From Phaseolus vulgaris (Eukaryota; Streptophyta; Magnoliopsida; Fabales; Fabaceae), in assembly GCF_000499845.2 (NCBI RefSeq), contig NC_023758.2:16940088-17004087 (forward strand): a stretch of 64,000 nt of DNA, in the 5' to 3' direction. Every line of letters starts with the position of its first letter. The first letter of the stretch is position 1. A program made the position numbers and the translations under genes. Below the pieces are notes generated by a model. It saw only the letters and a list, made by a program, of their open reading frames with translations, had not been told where the DNA came from and did no database searches. This document shows positions 23,192-35,249 of this stretch, piece by piece.

Positions 23192-23917
23192 TAAGACCAG
23201 TTAAAAAAGAGATTAAAGGGTGGTTGGGGGAGGTTCGCAGAGGACACCTTACCACCTAAATCATTGTTATAAAACTCAGGGAGGTAGAGAAGGATCCGAA
23301 AGGCGGCTCTACCCCCAGATGAGGGGGCAATGATTTAAGTTATCGCAGGTTGAAGTCTCGGGGAAGGTAGAGGGAGATCTGAAAGGCAGCTCTCCTTCCA
23401 GAGGAGCAAGGATGAAATCATGAGGTTGTCCCGCAGGGGACGTTTTCAGTTAAAGGAAAATGGCGTCGCCAAAAGCCCATGACTTTGAGATCGAAATAGA
23501 AAGGGGATCACACGGCGAGAGCCAGATCAGCAAAGTTTTGGGTGATAACGTAGAAATACGCCTGTCCTTTGGCAGATCAGGCGATCGAGATTTCAGATAC
23601 TAAGATCGACCTACACCCTTACTGCCAAGTAAGTTAAACGTTATTGCTACAGACTAACCGTTTGTTTAAGTTAAGGTGATTTCTAGAGAATTAAGTACCT
23701 ATTTGTGCGAAGTGCATTGGGTTGAGTAAAAACCAGCCAGTCATGCCAGGTGATCGTGCAAAAAATAAGTTAGAAGACCATATATATATACATATGTATG
23801 TCAAACAGTTTGAGCAGAATAAAAGTTATTACATACAAGTCAAAATTAAGTACAAGAGTTTCAAAGGTACAAGAATTTCAAAGGCGGTAAATTTGAAGTG
23901 GCGGATGGGAGCAGCAG
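23192..23917 (+). other. Non-coding 3' internal segment of element B
   Basis: Continuation of element B after insertion C. It has short imperfect repeats (two blocks around GAAAGGCRGCTCT near 23298 and 23380) and no supported coding frame. It forms the region beyond the stop codon of the antisense unit. Confidence 0.6.
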
Positions 23918-26286
23918 TTAAGTCGGAGGCATGATCTTGCCATCCACCACTTCGTTGTACACCGAAAACTCTGAGAGGTCAAGGTCGGGAAACTTGCAAG
24001 CGAACTGCTCCAAGGCCGCTCCAAAGCCGGAAGTAAGAACTTGGGCAGCTTCAAGCTGAAGCTCGTCGATCTTCGTCTTGAACCCACTGTTCTCTTCACG
24101 AGCCTGGGTAATTTCAAGCTCGAGCTCGTCGACCTTCTTCTTGAACCCGTTGTTTTCTTCGCGAACTCGGGCAAGCTCGGCAGCAGTTTCGCTTAGTTCT
24201 TTGGAAGCCTTGTCCCGATCTTGTTCGACCTTCCCCAAAAGGGTCTCCCTCTCAGTTGACCTTTTCTCCAGCTTGGCCATTTTTTCGGTGTCAATCTTTC
24301 GAGCCTCCTCCAGCGTTGCAATTTTCTCCCTCATAGGGACGAGCTTGCTCTCCAACTCGACGGCGTCCTGAAGCTTGTCGTGCAATTTTCGGCGCAATTC
24401 AGCTTTGTCTTTGCGCAAGCTTCGGAGCTCTTCGTTGAGAGCGTTTTCAACCCGCGAGAACTCCAAGCCCTGCATCATCATATCGCATTTGATCTTCTCA
24501 GCTTCAACTCTCGCAGTGCTCGCCACTTCCTGATGGACGCGGTTATCGAGCTCAGACTTGTCCAAGGTGTCTTTTAGCCCTTCACCGACGATTTGGGGAA
24601 GACACTCGTCGACCATGGCGTGTAGGCGCATGGTGAAAGACTTCAAGGCTTCCTGGAGAGGAGCTGGAAGGCTTGGAGTTGTTGGAGGAGCTGAAGGTTG
24701 GTGCTCACCACCACCCTCGCAAGGTTGGATGGCGAGAGGAGCCTCGAGGCGTGGTGGTGAGGCGGGGAGTTCTGTTGCAGCTTGAGAGGAAGCTGTTCAG
24801 GTGCAACCTCAGCAGCCGAGGCGTTTGAAGCAAGAACGTCCCCAACGGACTCGAAGGGCGTGGAGGCGCTGGGGGGGTTCTCGACGTAGTCAGGAGGGGC
24901 GACCTCAGCTGCTGGTTGTTCAGTTGCAACTCCCCTTTTTCTTTTGCAGAACAGCCCGTCCTCGGTGCTCTCATCAGCTTCATCATCTGATACAACCCTG
25001 GGGGCCTTCCTCTTGGCCCTCTTGGGTAGTAATTTCTTCCGCTCAGGGGCGGGAAGAGCAGCAGCGTTAGACGGGCCAACTGGTGGAGGATTGCCTTGAG
25101 CAGCGGCGCTAGATTGTGGAGCTTGGCTGTGGAGCGTAGCTCAGCCATCCTTCCTTTTCCCAGCATCATATCTGCACAAAGAGGCCAACAATTACAAACC
25201 AGTATGCGCAGGAAGATGAGCAGTGTAAGTCAATGCATGGAATAAGTTAAGACTATGCGCGAATCAGAACAGCGACATCAAAGTAAAAAAACAGGGTGAT
25301 GCGAATTCAAGCTAAGGGGACTCGGAGGTAGGACTTAAAGACGAACCTATATGAACGTCAAGTTAGCCTTCTTGGAACTCAAAGGCGATGATGGAGGAGG
25401 TGATCAGCGTCACGTTGGAGGAGGCGACTCCTTTCCAGAATTTGCATAAGTCTTTGTCGAGCTCCCCCATTTTCTCTGGCCCCCTATCCCTCCTGAAGCT
25501 AGCCTCTTTCTTCCCCTTGTTCACCCAATACAAGGGGAGCCCGTCGAGGAGGGTGGGGTCTTGATCGCTGCAGCAGACGCGCACGAATTTCCCTTTCCAA
25601 TCTTTATAAGATTGCTGGAAGATGGAGAGGATGGACCTCCCAGCAACCCCATTGAGGCTGACCCATAGGCGATCACCCGAGTTCTTGGCCTCGAACAGGT
25701 AAAGGAAAACATCCACCGAAGCCAGATGCCCCAAGTGCGCACAAATGATTTGGTACGCCCTAACGAACGCCCAGCTGTTGGGGTGAAGCTGGGCGGGGGC
25801 TATGTCAAGCTCTGTCAGAAGCTCCCTCTCGAAGCGAGTGAAAGGGAATCAGAGCTTGACTTTCTTGAACATTGTGGTGTAGACAAAGCAGAAGGGCTCG
25901 CCGTCGCTTCCCTGGTTGTCAGTGCAAATGGGTTCTCCGGGAGGGCAGGGGCGAACGGACACCTTGTCGTCGTGTTCTTTGCTGAAAGAAAGGTGAGCTG
26001 GATCACCTCTCTTGAGGCGGATGGCGTCGACGTCGGTATTGATGGAGGAGGTCTCACCCAACAAAGTTGAAGAGGCCCAAGGGTACAGTTGCTTGTAGTT
26101 TGGGAGGGGCCTCACAACCGCGCTGGTGTGAGGTGGGTTTGGCTGCGGTTGGCTGGGTCGAGAAGACGCAGGCCTCGCGACCTGGCTCGAAGGGACGTTA
26201 GGATCCCTTGGTGGGTTGCAGGAGGAGGAAGGGTTGGCCCTACAAGTTTTCGTCGGAGGGTTTGGTGTAACTTTGGAGCGAGCCAT
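23918..26286 (-). pseudogene. Antisense ORF unit of element B (Transposase_28-like N-terminus, coiled-coil C-terminus)
   Basis: Minus-strand unit opposite to gag-pol, with ATG at 26286. Exon 26286-25368 encodes a basic Pro/Ser-rich head, then a globular region with YLFEAKNSGDRLWVSL and LFQ-like SIFQQSYKDWKGKFVRV, resembling the plant 'putative gypsy-type transposon' (Transposase_28) domain. An in-frame TGA lies at 25851-25849. A likely intron (25367-25172, GC donor, TGCAG acceptor) leads to a second coding exon with a Lys/Arg-rich and acidic stretch, and finally a long coiled coil (about 24646-23990, heptads such as ELRRKLHDKLQDAVELESKL). Two apparent frameshifts lie near 25140 and 24795. Tat elements with antisense ORFs are known; their function is not. 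Confidence 0.72.
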
Positions 26287-26294
26287 CAGAAAAG

Positions 26295-26525
26295 CTGCAA
26301 AGAGAATGAAAAGGGAAGAGATAAGAGTTTGAAGCAGAGGGACCCAACAAAAAAGAAGAAGGCATAGAGGATAAGGGGGGCTCGCAGAGAAAGGGTTAGA
26401 AACCCTAAGCGCAGAAAAAAGCGAAGCTTGGAAAAACATCCCACAACGTATGCTCCAGACAGTTAATGGATGATGCAAACCGTTTAAAATGCAGCAAATA
26501 TCAGTGGGAGTGAGAAAAGGGTTAC
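26295..26525 (-). other. Candidate 5' UTR intron of the antisense unit
   Basis: On the minus strand, AAAAG|GTAACC at 26526/26525 is a good donor. A pyrimidine-rich tract ends CTTTGCAG at 26295, nine bases before the ATG at 26286. A CACGTG G-box lies at 26709-26714, upstream of the presumed transcript start. Splicing is predicted, not shown. Confidence 0.5.
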
Positions 26526-26840
26526 CTTTTGATGATCGAAAGAGCGTTCAGTAAAGGATGTTTGAAGGAGTCGAAGTTTTCGCTAAAGCGTTTCGAGAGC
26601 TTGGAGTGAGGAAGAAGATAATGAAACAGTAAAGTGGTGCGAAGTGTTTAAGAGTTTCGAACGTTGCGAGAAGCGCAAACGTCAACGAATAATGGTCGTT
26701 GATGAGTCCACGTGTCGAATGATCGAAGGGGTTGGTGAAATGTCAAATCAGTGAACAGTATGAGCGCCAACGCGCACGGCCACGTAGGTCGCCGAAAATT
26801 CAACCCTTTAGTCTTTTCGCTGAACAAGTCGCAGCTCAAG

Positions 26841-26850
26841 ACTGGGGGGC
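26841..26850 (+). other. Polypurine tract of element B
   Basis: ACTGGGGGGC lies immediately before the TG of the 3' LTR, the expected position and composition. Confidence 0.7.
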
Positions 26851-26851
26851 T

Positions 26852-27977
26852 TGTGTACCGACCAGGTCATCGGGTATGATGACGTGTCTAGCACGTGACT
26901 ATATGGGGCGTGCTCAGCAGAACACGTGGACAAGAGAAAGATGAACAGTTCAGAAGTGAGCATAGTCGCTGATTCGTGGATCCGACGTTCTATAGTAAAC
27001 ATGATCGGTTGTCGTCGGGGTTGTGTGTCATCGACACGGTAGATAATGGAAGATCCGGTGGTCTGACATTGCCGAATCTCCCAGTAAGCTTAGTTAAAGC
27101 TGCAGGAGGCTCAGAAGAGTGAGTTCAAGCGTGTAAGTTCAGTAAGACAATTGTTGCGCCAGCATAGGGCGTGAAGGTCGTGTGGGTTGAAGGGAACAAC
27201 TTGCCCATCAGCGACAAGATTCCCAGAGTGGAAATTCGTTGGTGGCAAGGTTTCCTCAGCTAGAACAGGCATGGCGTAGCAATAAGGAAGGTGCCACTTG
27301 CGACAAGCGATATCACAGAGATTTTACTGCATCCGATACTCCCCTTGTCAGGTGGTGTTCCAGAGCATATTACGTGCTAGATTACTCCTTGAGTAGGAGA
27401 CTTAGCCGCGCGACTGGTTATTACACAGAAATAACGCTCAAGTTACCCCAACCTAGATGACGACACGTGTAGGGTTGGATGCTACCTGTTACCCCAACCC
27501 AGATGATGACACGTGTAGGGTTGGATGCAATATGGAAATGACGCTCGAGTTATCCTAGCTCAGATGATGACACGTGTAGGGCTGGGTGCTACCTGCTACC
27601 CCAACCCAGATGGTGACACGTGCAGGGTTGGATGCGAGCCACGCGTCCAAAGCGTAACTGCCTGGAGAGAGAAAAAACCTAGCTATAAAGGTAAATTTAA
27701 CAGAATTTGCAGAGGTACGTTTTCATTACGGCTCATTATTCTGGGTTGAGTGCACTTTAGTACGGTTCTACAGAGTATAGTTTTCTCTCAGTTTTTGGGT
27801 GTTCTTGTCACTGACTTGAGCGTCGGAGCGCCACCGGCCGCAGAGGCGCCACCTTGTGTTTTTCAGGTTCTCAGAGAGGCTATCTGTGGTGTGGACTTGA
27901 AGGACACATGGTGTCAAGCTGGTGAGGGAGATCGTGACGAGGCAACGCTCTTGCGCCTAGGTCAACCGACAGGATCA
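26852..27977 (+). repeat. 3' LTR of element B (1126 bp)
   Basis: Begins TGTGTACCGACC after the polypurine tract and ends GGATCA. It aligns with 7554-8666 from its 31st base. It keeps four CACGTG motifs and a TATAAAG at 27684-27690. The right flank starts GAATC, the candidate target duplication whose partner is outside the window. Confidence 0.9.
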
Positions 27978-30344
27978 GAATCTTTTCGCAATGAATAAAT
28001 ATAGATTATCCGCCATCTAATAAGAACAAATCAGATTATCTAGCATAATTTTCTAGGAAGATTGTCTAATCAGAAGAATAGAATAAATAACAAAGCATGA
28101 GCAACAACAAGACTAAAGAGAGATCAGGACACAAGAATTTATCGTAGTTCACTTAAACCCGGGCTACTTCCATTTTCCTTGATAAACTGCTTAAGAACTT
28201 CCACTAACCAACTGGTTACACGAGTATTCTGTCCTCTCTAGTTTACAACGAGTATTCATACCTCTCCAGATTACACCTTCTTACCCTTCCTAAGATTAAG
28301 AACACTTAAAGAAACAAGAAACACTCTAAAAAAAGTACAAAGAAAGATTACATGGGTAGTGAAGTATTACAATGGTTTCATACTCAACTCAAAAGACTAG
28401 ATTAGGCGCTTACGCTCAATACAAAAAGTCTAGATTTGCAATCTTCTTATTTGTTTTCACTTCAAATTTGTTCAATAAACTAATTCAAAAGTATTTGTAA
28501 TATGGGTAAGTATGAACAAATCAAAACATAATCAGAAAATCATTTTATTCTAGATAACGCGTGATACTAAAATAGAGTATTTTGAGATTTTTAATTTATT
28601 CAAATTGTTTTTATTTAAATAATATTTGGAGATATTTTCAGTATATCAAGAAGATATTCATAACACTTATTTGAATAAAACTATTTAGGAAAAGATGGAT
28701 TTTAAAATATATACAAAAAAATAGTATCTGCACTGATTCAAATCTTTGTGTTGTTAGGCATAATAACTTTTTGATTGAGCACGTTTTTAGTAAATATATG
28801 ATTTCATAATATTTCATTTAACAGTTGTGGTCAAAACTTGTTACTCTTTCAACACATTTTTCAAATCGTCTAATGTGAATAGAATTGTAGATGCTCGAAT
28901 AGTCTACTCTATATTGCAACTTCAAAACGTTGTTAGATCAGACATGATAAAAACAAACCATTCAATTAGTTAGTTATCATCAAAACATGAGAACATAAAC
29001 TTCACATTTAATATCATGATCAACAGACTGCCTAATAGACCATTAGACAATGACTGTCTAACCCATCACTGGAAGATGATTGTCTAACGAATATTACAGT
29101 TGTAGAAACCTTATTTAGATCTTTCAATATACAAGTAAGCCATTGAAGCGATTTTTGTTATCATCAAAACATAAAAACATGATTCATAAAATGTCTAGAG
29201 TTGATAAAACCGTAAGATACTTAACAAATCTATAGAAAAATCGTCCATGGTCTCAACACTTTTTTCCATAATTTCTTAAAAAAATTATGTGTTTCTTATT
29301 TGAAAGACATTTGAAAATAAATTTTAAATGATTTCTTCTACCTTTAATATAATTGAAAGTGATTTATTAGAAATGTGTATAATATGCAATAAGAATCTAG
29401 AGTTTTGACCAAGAAACTCCTACCATTTCGACCAACATTGGAAAACATTTGAATTTATGTACATTGAATGGTTTTGGAAGTCATGTTGATTTTATTGTAT
29501 TAAAAAAAAAATTCAATTCCATTTGACTTCTTAGAAGAGTAAGTTTTTATGTAGATAATGTAGTGCAAGAATTAAAAATCAGAACAATTTGTAGAATTGA
29601 TAAAATAAGTTTGTTTTGATGGACCGAAGAATTCATAAAATGGACTGGACTAGACTAAAAAAACAGTAACCTAAATTAAATAGTGAATTTTGGTTAGACC
29701 CATTTAACTAGCGACACTAAAGGACCTTGGATGGCTATATTGATAAGTTTATGGATCTATATGTTAAATTTTTTTTAAAATTAAAAACTAGCAATTATTT
29801 TATTAAAGCATATAAATGTTTTAGAATTTATATATCAAAAATTGAAATGAATTTCATTCATATAACTTAAATTTTAAAATTAAGTATTTTATTATTTTCT
29901 TTTATCACGTGTGCGAACTTATCATATACAAACTTAGACATCTAATAACTGTAACGTATTGTAATTAACTTTCCCACCTAATTGATTTAGCTTTTTTAAA
30001 CAAATAAGATTTTCTTTGTCTATTTAAAATATGGATAAGATTATACCAATATAATTTTTTATTTGATCCATCAGGTTTAGTCATGTTTTCATGAAAGCAA
30101 TTTTTTTTTTCTTTTGAAAATTGATTATATTTAAATGTTGATGCATAGTATTAGAAATAAAAAATTGGTGATATATACTTGTATTTGACTCAAAAATACT
30201 TTTTGACTAAAATATTTAAATTCTTAGTATATAATAATAACGGTTATATCATATGAAACCGAATTGAAGTGACCTAGGTGGTTTAACAGAGCACGTAACT
30301 AGAACACTGACTGAACTTTTGTTCCTCGTCTATAGTTGTGGTTG
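27978..30344. other. AT-rich intergenic region
   Basis: No gene is visible. The part near 28100-28420 has a more even base mix and looks like an old transposon-derived block, but I cannot assign it. Near 29030-29100 a short run of CTAATAGAC/GTCTAAC-type inverted motifs occurs. The last few hundred bases should hold the promoter of the PPR gene; no clear TATA box decides a start. Confidence 0.5.
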
Positions 30345-32807
30345 ATGCCTTTATCATATTTCCACCTCAGATACACATTTGCGAAGATCAGGATCCCCTG
30401 CAGGTGCAGGTGTATTTGCAACTCTGCACCACCACCAACACTTGTTTCTCTTCATCATGCCCCATTCAACCAACCTCTTTCAATTTTCTACTCACTCTTG
30501 CATCAATTCTCAAACACCCTTATCCATGTCAAGTCCATCCATGCACAGATTATTAAGAATTGGGTATCCACTGAAAACTACCTGGCCGCAAAACTCATCA
30601 GAATCTACTCTGATTTGGGTTTTCTTTTCCCTGCCCGCAAGGTGTTTGATCAATGTTCTCTACGGGGTACCGCTGTTTGCAATGCCATGATGGCTGGGTT
30701 CCTGAGGAACCAGCAACACATGGAGGTTCCCAAGTTGTTCAAAATGATGGGTTCTGGTGATATAGAAATCAATAGTTACACGTGCATGTTTGCTCTCAAG
30801 GCATGCACCAGCTTGTTGGATGATGAAATTGGTATGGAAATAGTTATGACAGTGTTTCAAAGGGGGTTTCATTTGCATCCGTTTGTTGGTAGTTCGATTG
30901 TTAATTTTTTTGTGAAGTGTGGTTATTTTGATGATGCGCGAAAAGTCTTTGATGGGATGCCGGAAAAAGATATTGTATGCTGGAATTCTATGATTGGTGG
31001 TTATGTACAGGAGGGACTCTTCAATGAGGCAATTAAAATGTTCCTTGCGATGATTGGAGGTGGGTTAAAGCCGAGTCCAGTGACAATGGTGAGCTTACTC
31101 AAGGCGTGTGGAGAGTGTGGACTTAAAAAACTAGGAACCTCTGCTCATGGTTGTGTCATTGCTTTAGGTATGGGGAATGACGTATTTGTGCTTACTTCGT
31201 TGGTTGATATGTATAGCAATTTAGGTGACACAGACAATGCTGCTTTGGTTTTCAATGGCATGTTCAATAGAAGTTTGATTTCGTGGAATGCTATGATTTC
31301 AGGATATGTTCAAAATGGTTTGATACCTGAATCTTTTGCACTCTTTCGTAGACTAGTCCAAAGTGGTTCTGGGTTTGATTCTGGAACCTTGGTGAGCCTT
31401 ATGCGAGGATGTTCTCAAACATCTGACTTGAAAAATGGAAGAATCCTCCATTCTTGTATTATTAGAAAAGGAATTGAATCGAACATAGTTTTGTCCACTT
31501 CAATTGTTGACATGTATTCTAAATGTGGTGCCATAAAGCTAGCAACTACTGTTTTCGGAAGAATGGAAAAAAAGAATGTAATTACATGGACTGCCATGCT
31601 GGTGGGTTTATCTCAAAATGGCTATGCAGAGGATGCCCTTAAATTATTTTGTCAAATGCAAGAAGAAAAAGTGCTCGCCAATTCTGTCACTCTTGTTAGC
31701 CTTGTGCACTGTTGTGCCCACCTAGGATCTCTCAATAAAGGAAGGAGTGTCCATGCTCATTTGATCCGGCATGGCTATGCATTTGATGCAGTTAATATGT
31801 CAGCGTTGCTTGATATGTATGCCAAGTGTGGTAAAATTCGCTCTGCTGAGAAGTTATTCAATAAGGGATTCCATTTAAAAGATGTTATACTATGTAACAC
31901 TATGATTATGGGTTATGGAATGCATGGTCTTGGGCATTATGCTCTAGGTGTATATGGTAGAATGATAGAGGAAAGGCTCAAACCAAATCAAACAACATTT
32001 GTTTCTTTGCTAACAGCTTGCAGTCACTCAGGCCTAGTTGAAGAGGGTAAGGCTTTGTTCGACTGTATAGAAAGGGATCATAATATTAAGCCTCAGGAAA
32101 AACACTATGCTTGTCTTGTGGATCTCCTTAGTCGAGCAGGCCGCCTCAAGGAAGCAGATGCATTGGTGAAACAAATGCCCTTCCAACCGAGCACTGATGT
32201 GCTTGAAGCTTTGCTCAGTGGTTGCAGAACCCATAAGAATATTAACATGGGGATACAGATAGCAGATAGATTAATTTCCTTGGATTACTTGAACTCTGGA
32301 ATTTATGTCATGTTATCAAATATTTATGCCGAAGCAAGAAGATGGGAATCAGTGAATTACATACGAGGCCTCATGAGGATGCAGGGCCTGAAAAAGGTAC
32401 CTGGCTATAGTTTGATAGAAGTAGGGAATCGGGTATACACATTTTTTGCTAGAGATGATTCACATCCTCGTTGGTCAGATATATATCAATTATTAGAAAA
32501 TTTGAGACTTGAGGTGGAGGCAGAAGGTTACATTCCTGATACTAGTTGTGTTCTTCGTGATGTAAATGAGCCAATGAAGGTTAAGTTACTCTGGGGACAC
32601 AGTGAGAGACTAGCCATTGCATTTGGTCTTTTAAGCACTCCATATGGAAGCTTGATTAGGATCACCAAAAACCTTCGTGTATGTGTTGACTGTCATACTG
32701 TTACCAAATACATATCAAAAATAGTTCAGAGGGAAATTATTGTCAGGGATGCTAATCGTTTCCATCACTTTGTTAATGGGAAATGCTCATGTAATGATTA
32801 CTGGTAA
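30345..32807 (+). CDS. DYW-class pentatricopeptide repeat protein, likely organellar RNA editing factor
   Basis: Intronless, 820 residues from the first in-frame ATG at 30345; the frame opens slightly earlier, but only from non-ATG codons. The N-terminus is rich in Arg, Ser and hydrophobic residues with almost no acid, consistent with import into mitochondria or plastids. Then come PLS-type PPR repeats (for example DIVCWNSMIGGYVQEG, SLISWNAMISGYVQNG, NVITWTAMLVGLSQNG, each followed by SLVDMYSNLG-like units), an E domain (KKVPGYSLIEV) and a C-terminal DYW domain. HSE at 752-754 and CVDC at 780-783 are the cytidine-deaminase-like zinc and catalytic residues; the protein ends CSCNDYW. The PPR tract would choose an RNA site and the DYW domain would convert C to U. 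The site and exact orthologue are unknown. Confidence 0.93.
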   Translation: MPLSYFHLRYTFAKIRIPCRCRCICNSAPPPTLVSLHHAPFNQPLSIFYSLLHQFSNTLIHVKSIHAQIIKNWVSTENYLAAKLIRIYSDLGFLFPARKVFDQCSLRGTAVCNAMMAGFLRNQQHMEVPKLFKMMGSGDIEINSYTCMFALKACTSLLDDEIGMEIVMTVFQRGFHLHPFVGSSIVNFFVKCGYFDDARKVFDGMPEKDIVCWNSMIGGYVQEGLFNEAIKMFLAMIGGGLKPSPVTMVSLLKACGECGLKKLGTSAHGCVIALGMGNDVFVLTSLVDMYSNLGDTDNAALVFNGMFNRSLISWNAMISGYVQNGLIPESFALFRRLVQSGSGFDSGTLVSLMRGCSQTSDLKNGRILHSCIIRKGIESNIVLSTSIVDMYSKCGAIKLATTVFGRMEKKNVITWTAMLVGLSQNGYAEDALKLFCQMQEEKVLANSVTLVSLVHCCAHLGSLNKGRSVHAHLIRHGYAFDAVNMSALLDMYAKCGKIRSAEKLFNKGFHLKDVILCNTMIMGYGMHGLGHYALGVYGRMIEERLKPNQTTFVSLLTACSHSGLVEEGKALFDCIERDHNIKPQEKHYACLVDLLSRAGRLKEADALVKQMPFQPSTDVLEALLSGCRTHKNINMGIQIADRLISLDYLNSGIYVMLSNIYAEARRWESVNYIRGLMRMQGLKKVPGYSLIEVGNRVYTFFARDDSHPRWSDIYQLLENLRLEVEAEGYIPDTSCVLRDVNEPMKVKLLWGHSERLAIAFGLLSTPYGSLIRITKNLRVCVDCHTVTKYISKIVQREIIVRDANRFHHFVNGKCSCNDYW

Positions 32808-35230
32808 TGAGGACTTGCTGAAAAGCTTTGAGCAAGTAGCAAAAGCTACTTTAATGAGGACTTAAATGAACATGACTAAGTTCATGACATGCTTGCAATA
32901 AGAGAAATATAGTTATTTCATAGTTTAACTTTACCAACCAGTCAATTGTGTTAGTGCGGTGTGTTGCAATTCATTTTTTTTTTTCAAAATGTCATTGTCG
33001 TGGTTGGAATCACTTTAGAAATTCCACACTTTGGTAGTTGTGTAAGTAACATGGGAGTTGGTGAACTTGACAATCGTCTCAATAAATTAATCATGGCAAG
33101 AACATTAGAGCTCTTATGAGATTTGGTAAACTCCTGAAGTCGCCTCTATTTGAATATAAATATTTCATTATTTGAAGTTTACATATAAAAACTCTGTTTT
33201 TATGCACTTTGTATGAACATATGAAACTAGGGAGGACAATGGTAGTGTAGCTTTTAAATAAAAAGATTAAAGGAAAGGCTTGAATTTTAAATGAGTTTTT
33301 TGGGACATTGGTATAGTTTATTAAGAAAGACTTGTCAATTTAGTTTTTAAGTGTTGGACAGTTTCAAATTATTTTTTTAATGTTATCTTTTAAAGTACTC
33401 TAAAATAATGTTTGGTTTTTACATTTGTAATGTTTTAGATAGGTCCTTTTATACACTATTATTATTGAATGCAATTTATTTTAATCATAATATATAAAGG
33501 TTAATATACATTTTAATAATAACATATATGAATCTACCTAAAATTTTAGGGATCAAATACATAATTCTGTCAATTTATTAGATAAATAAAAATTTCTTTA
33601 AGAGAAGATGAAAACATTGCTTGGACGAATAAATAAACATACAATACTGCCAATAAATAAATTTTTTAAAGAATAGTTTATAAAGTATATCAATGATATT
33701 GTGATTTATTTTTTCAGATTAAATATATAAATCAAATAAATAAATTATGGAAAAGATAATAAGACACTTTAAAAAAAACGCTCCGTTTTTAAACCATGTT
33801 TGTGTTTTTTCTTTTGTAAATTCGTTACTTTTACACGTTTTTTGACACCTAAATGCCTAATATAATTTTATATTTAATCTTTTTCTTTTAGCTTTGAATT
33901 AAGATTGCCTTTTTGTCATAGGACGTGGTTTCTTTTTGTTTAAACGACTTTATTTTGAAATTGTTTTCTGTGTTTTTTATTCAATTGATAATGTTGTTTT
34001 TGCAAAAAAAAAATAAAAAAAAATAGGTTCCATATAAAAAAAGCGATTTGATTTTTTAAAACTTTACTTTATCTATTAATAAACTTTTTTAAAAGTTGAA
34101 TAAATTAAAGGCGAAGATTTGACTTTTAACCAAAATCAACAAATATACAAATAAGTAATGGAAAAAAAATATTCGAAATTGGAATCTATCAATTTCTACA
34201 TCATAAAAAAATTGTTTCTAAAATTTAAAAAATTTATATAAAAATGACATTTGATATAGAAATATGTAATGATATAGTATATGAACTAAAATTCTATCAA
34301 GAAATATCACTTAATTGTGTAAAAGACATCAAACTAGAAAAAATCACAAAGAATTTTGAAAATAACACACCTTATACGACTGATACCCTTTCATTTGAAG
34401 GGCTTCTGGATGTTTGGATTTGATCAAGCAAGGGTTTCGTACCCGACGACCACGAAAGACATTCTTACGCATAATCAACAAATTTACCATTTGGTCCAAT
34501 CTCATTATGGAAAGGACAAGCTTTACCAATTTGATGAGCCCCATATCTGCATGGACTCCAGTTTTGTCCTTTAGTGTGTACATTCAAATCCCAAATATTT
34601 ATTCTATTTATTTTTTATAGCAAGTACTCCCACTTTTCTTCCCTTTCACAAAAGTAAAACAAAGCCAAAACAAATTCCACCGTTAATTTAATGAAAGTTG
34701 GATATAAGAATTACTAAGCATTAACGTTTTTTTTCTGGGGTATATGTTAAAACGTTTGGTTTGAACTGGAATGAATCTTCAATTATGGTCGTAGAAAACA
34801 ATCCCTGGATGATGAAATGAAGTGCTAGTTCCACATGTGCAAACAAACTAAAGTCAAAATAAATCTCTTCTTCACATGCAACAATTGCCACCATGCCTTT
34901 GAAATTTGATGAATCCTTCAATCCACGCCGCGATTACCGTTTGAAGATATCCGAAACCAAACAATTACCTTAAAAAAATGCAGAAAGTCTAACTTGTGGG
35001 AGCGTTTTATAACTTGGGCAACTGGGGTCTGGTGTGAAGACTAAAGCATGGTTGTTGACAAAATTGAACATAAGCCTTTTGATAAACCAATAGAGTCGTT
35101 GGTTGTATTATATTTTATGTTCTCTTGAAAGTGATAGGCTACGTAATTTAATATTTTGGGTGTTGGCCCATCCGTCAAAAATTTGTCTCCTTTTTAAAAC
35201 ATGCCTACTTTTTTGACCATGGATCATAAA
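32808..35230. other. AT-rich intergenic region
   Basis: 3' flank of the PPR gene, then AT-rich DNA with long A/T runs. At 34344-34583 the minus strand has a 79-codon frame of more balanced composition that may be a gene fragment (see findings). Nothing else is supported. Confidence 0.55.
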
Positions 35231-35242
35231 ATCAGGACCAAC

Positions 35243-35249
35243 TATAAAA
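35243..35249 (+). promoter_or_regulatory. TATA box of the PADRE gene
   Basis: TATAAAA in the setting ACTATAAAACC, 159 bases before the ATG at 35408. That leaves a leader of about 130 bases if transcription starts about 30 bases downstream. Confidence 0.6.

Larger units (their letters stand above)
7554..27977 (+). mobile_element. Element B: decayed Tat-lineage Ty3/gypsy retrotransposon, interrupted by A and C
   Basis: 5' LTR remainder at 7554-8666, primer site at 8669-8686, broken gag-pol 8830-13791, a duplicated and repeat-rich 3' internal region, an antisense gene-like unit (26526-23918), a polypurine tract and the 3' LTR 26852-27977. Without insertion C the visible element is about 12.7 kb. 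The Tat assignment comes from the Gag and RT types, the second RNase H, the primer site and the antisense ORF, all known features of that lineage. The LTRs differ at many sites, including an indel of about 18 bases, so B is the oldest layer. Its first 30 LTR bases must lie left of the window, beyond element A. Confidence 0.88.

Noticed and set aside
24078..24371. Ser-rich plus-strand frames opposite the coiled coil
   Set aside because: Complement of Glu/Lys/Leu heptads gives Ser/Phe/Leu-rich shadows.
24705..25169. Long 154-codon minus-strand frame starting MMLGKGRMAEL
   Set aside because: Only its first residues look like the antisense protein; after about 25140 the real frame is shifted and this one becomes a Leu/Pro/Thr-rich shadow. 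It is covered in the antisense unit.
1..27977. Reading the region as centromeric because of CRM-like elements
   Set aside because: Two copies nested in an older element next to ordinary genes do not show a centromere, and the CRM assignment itself is inferred.
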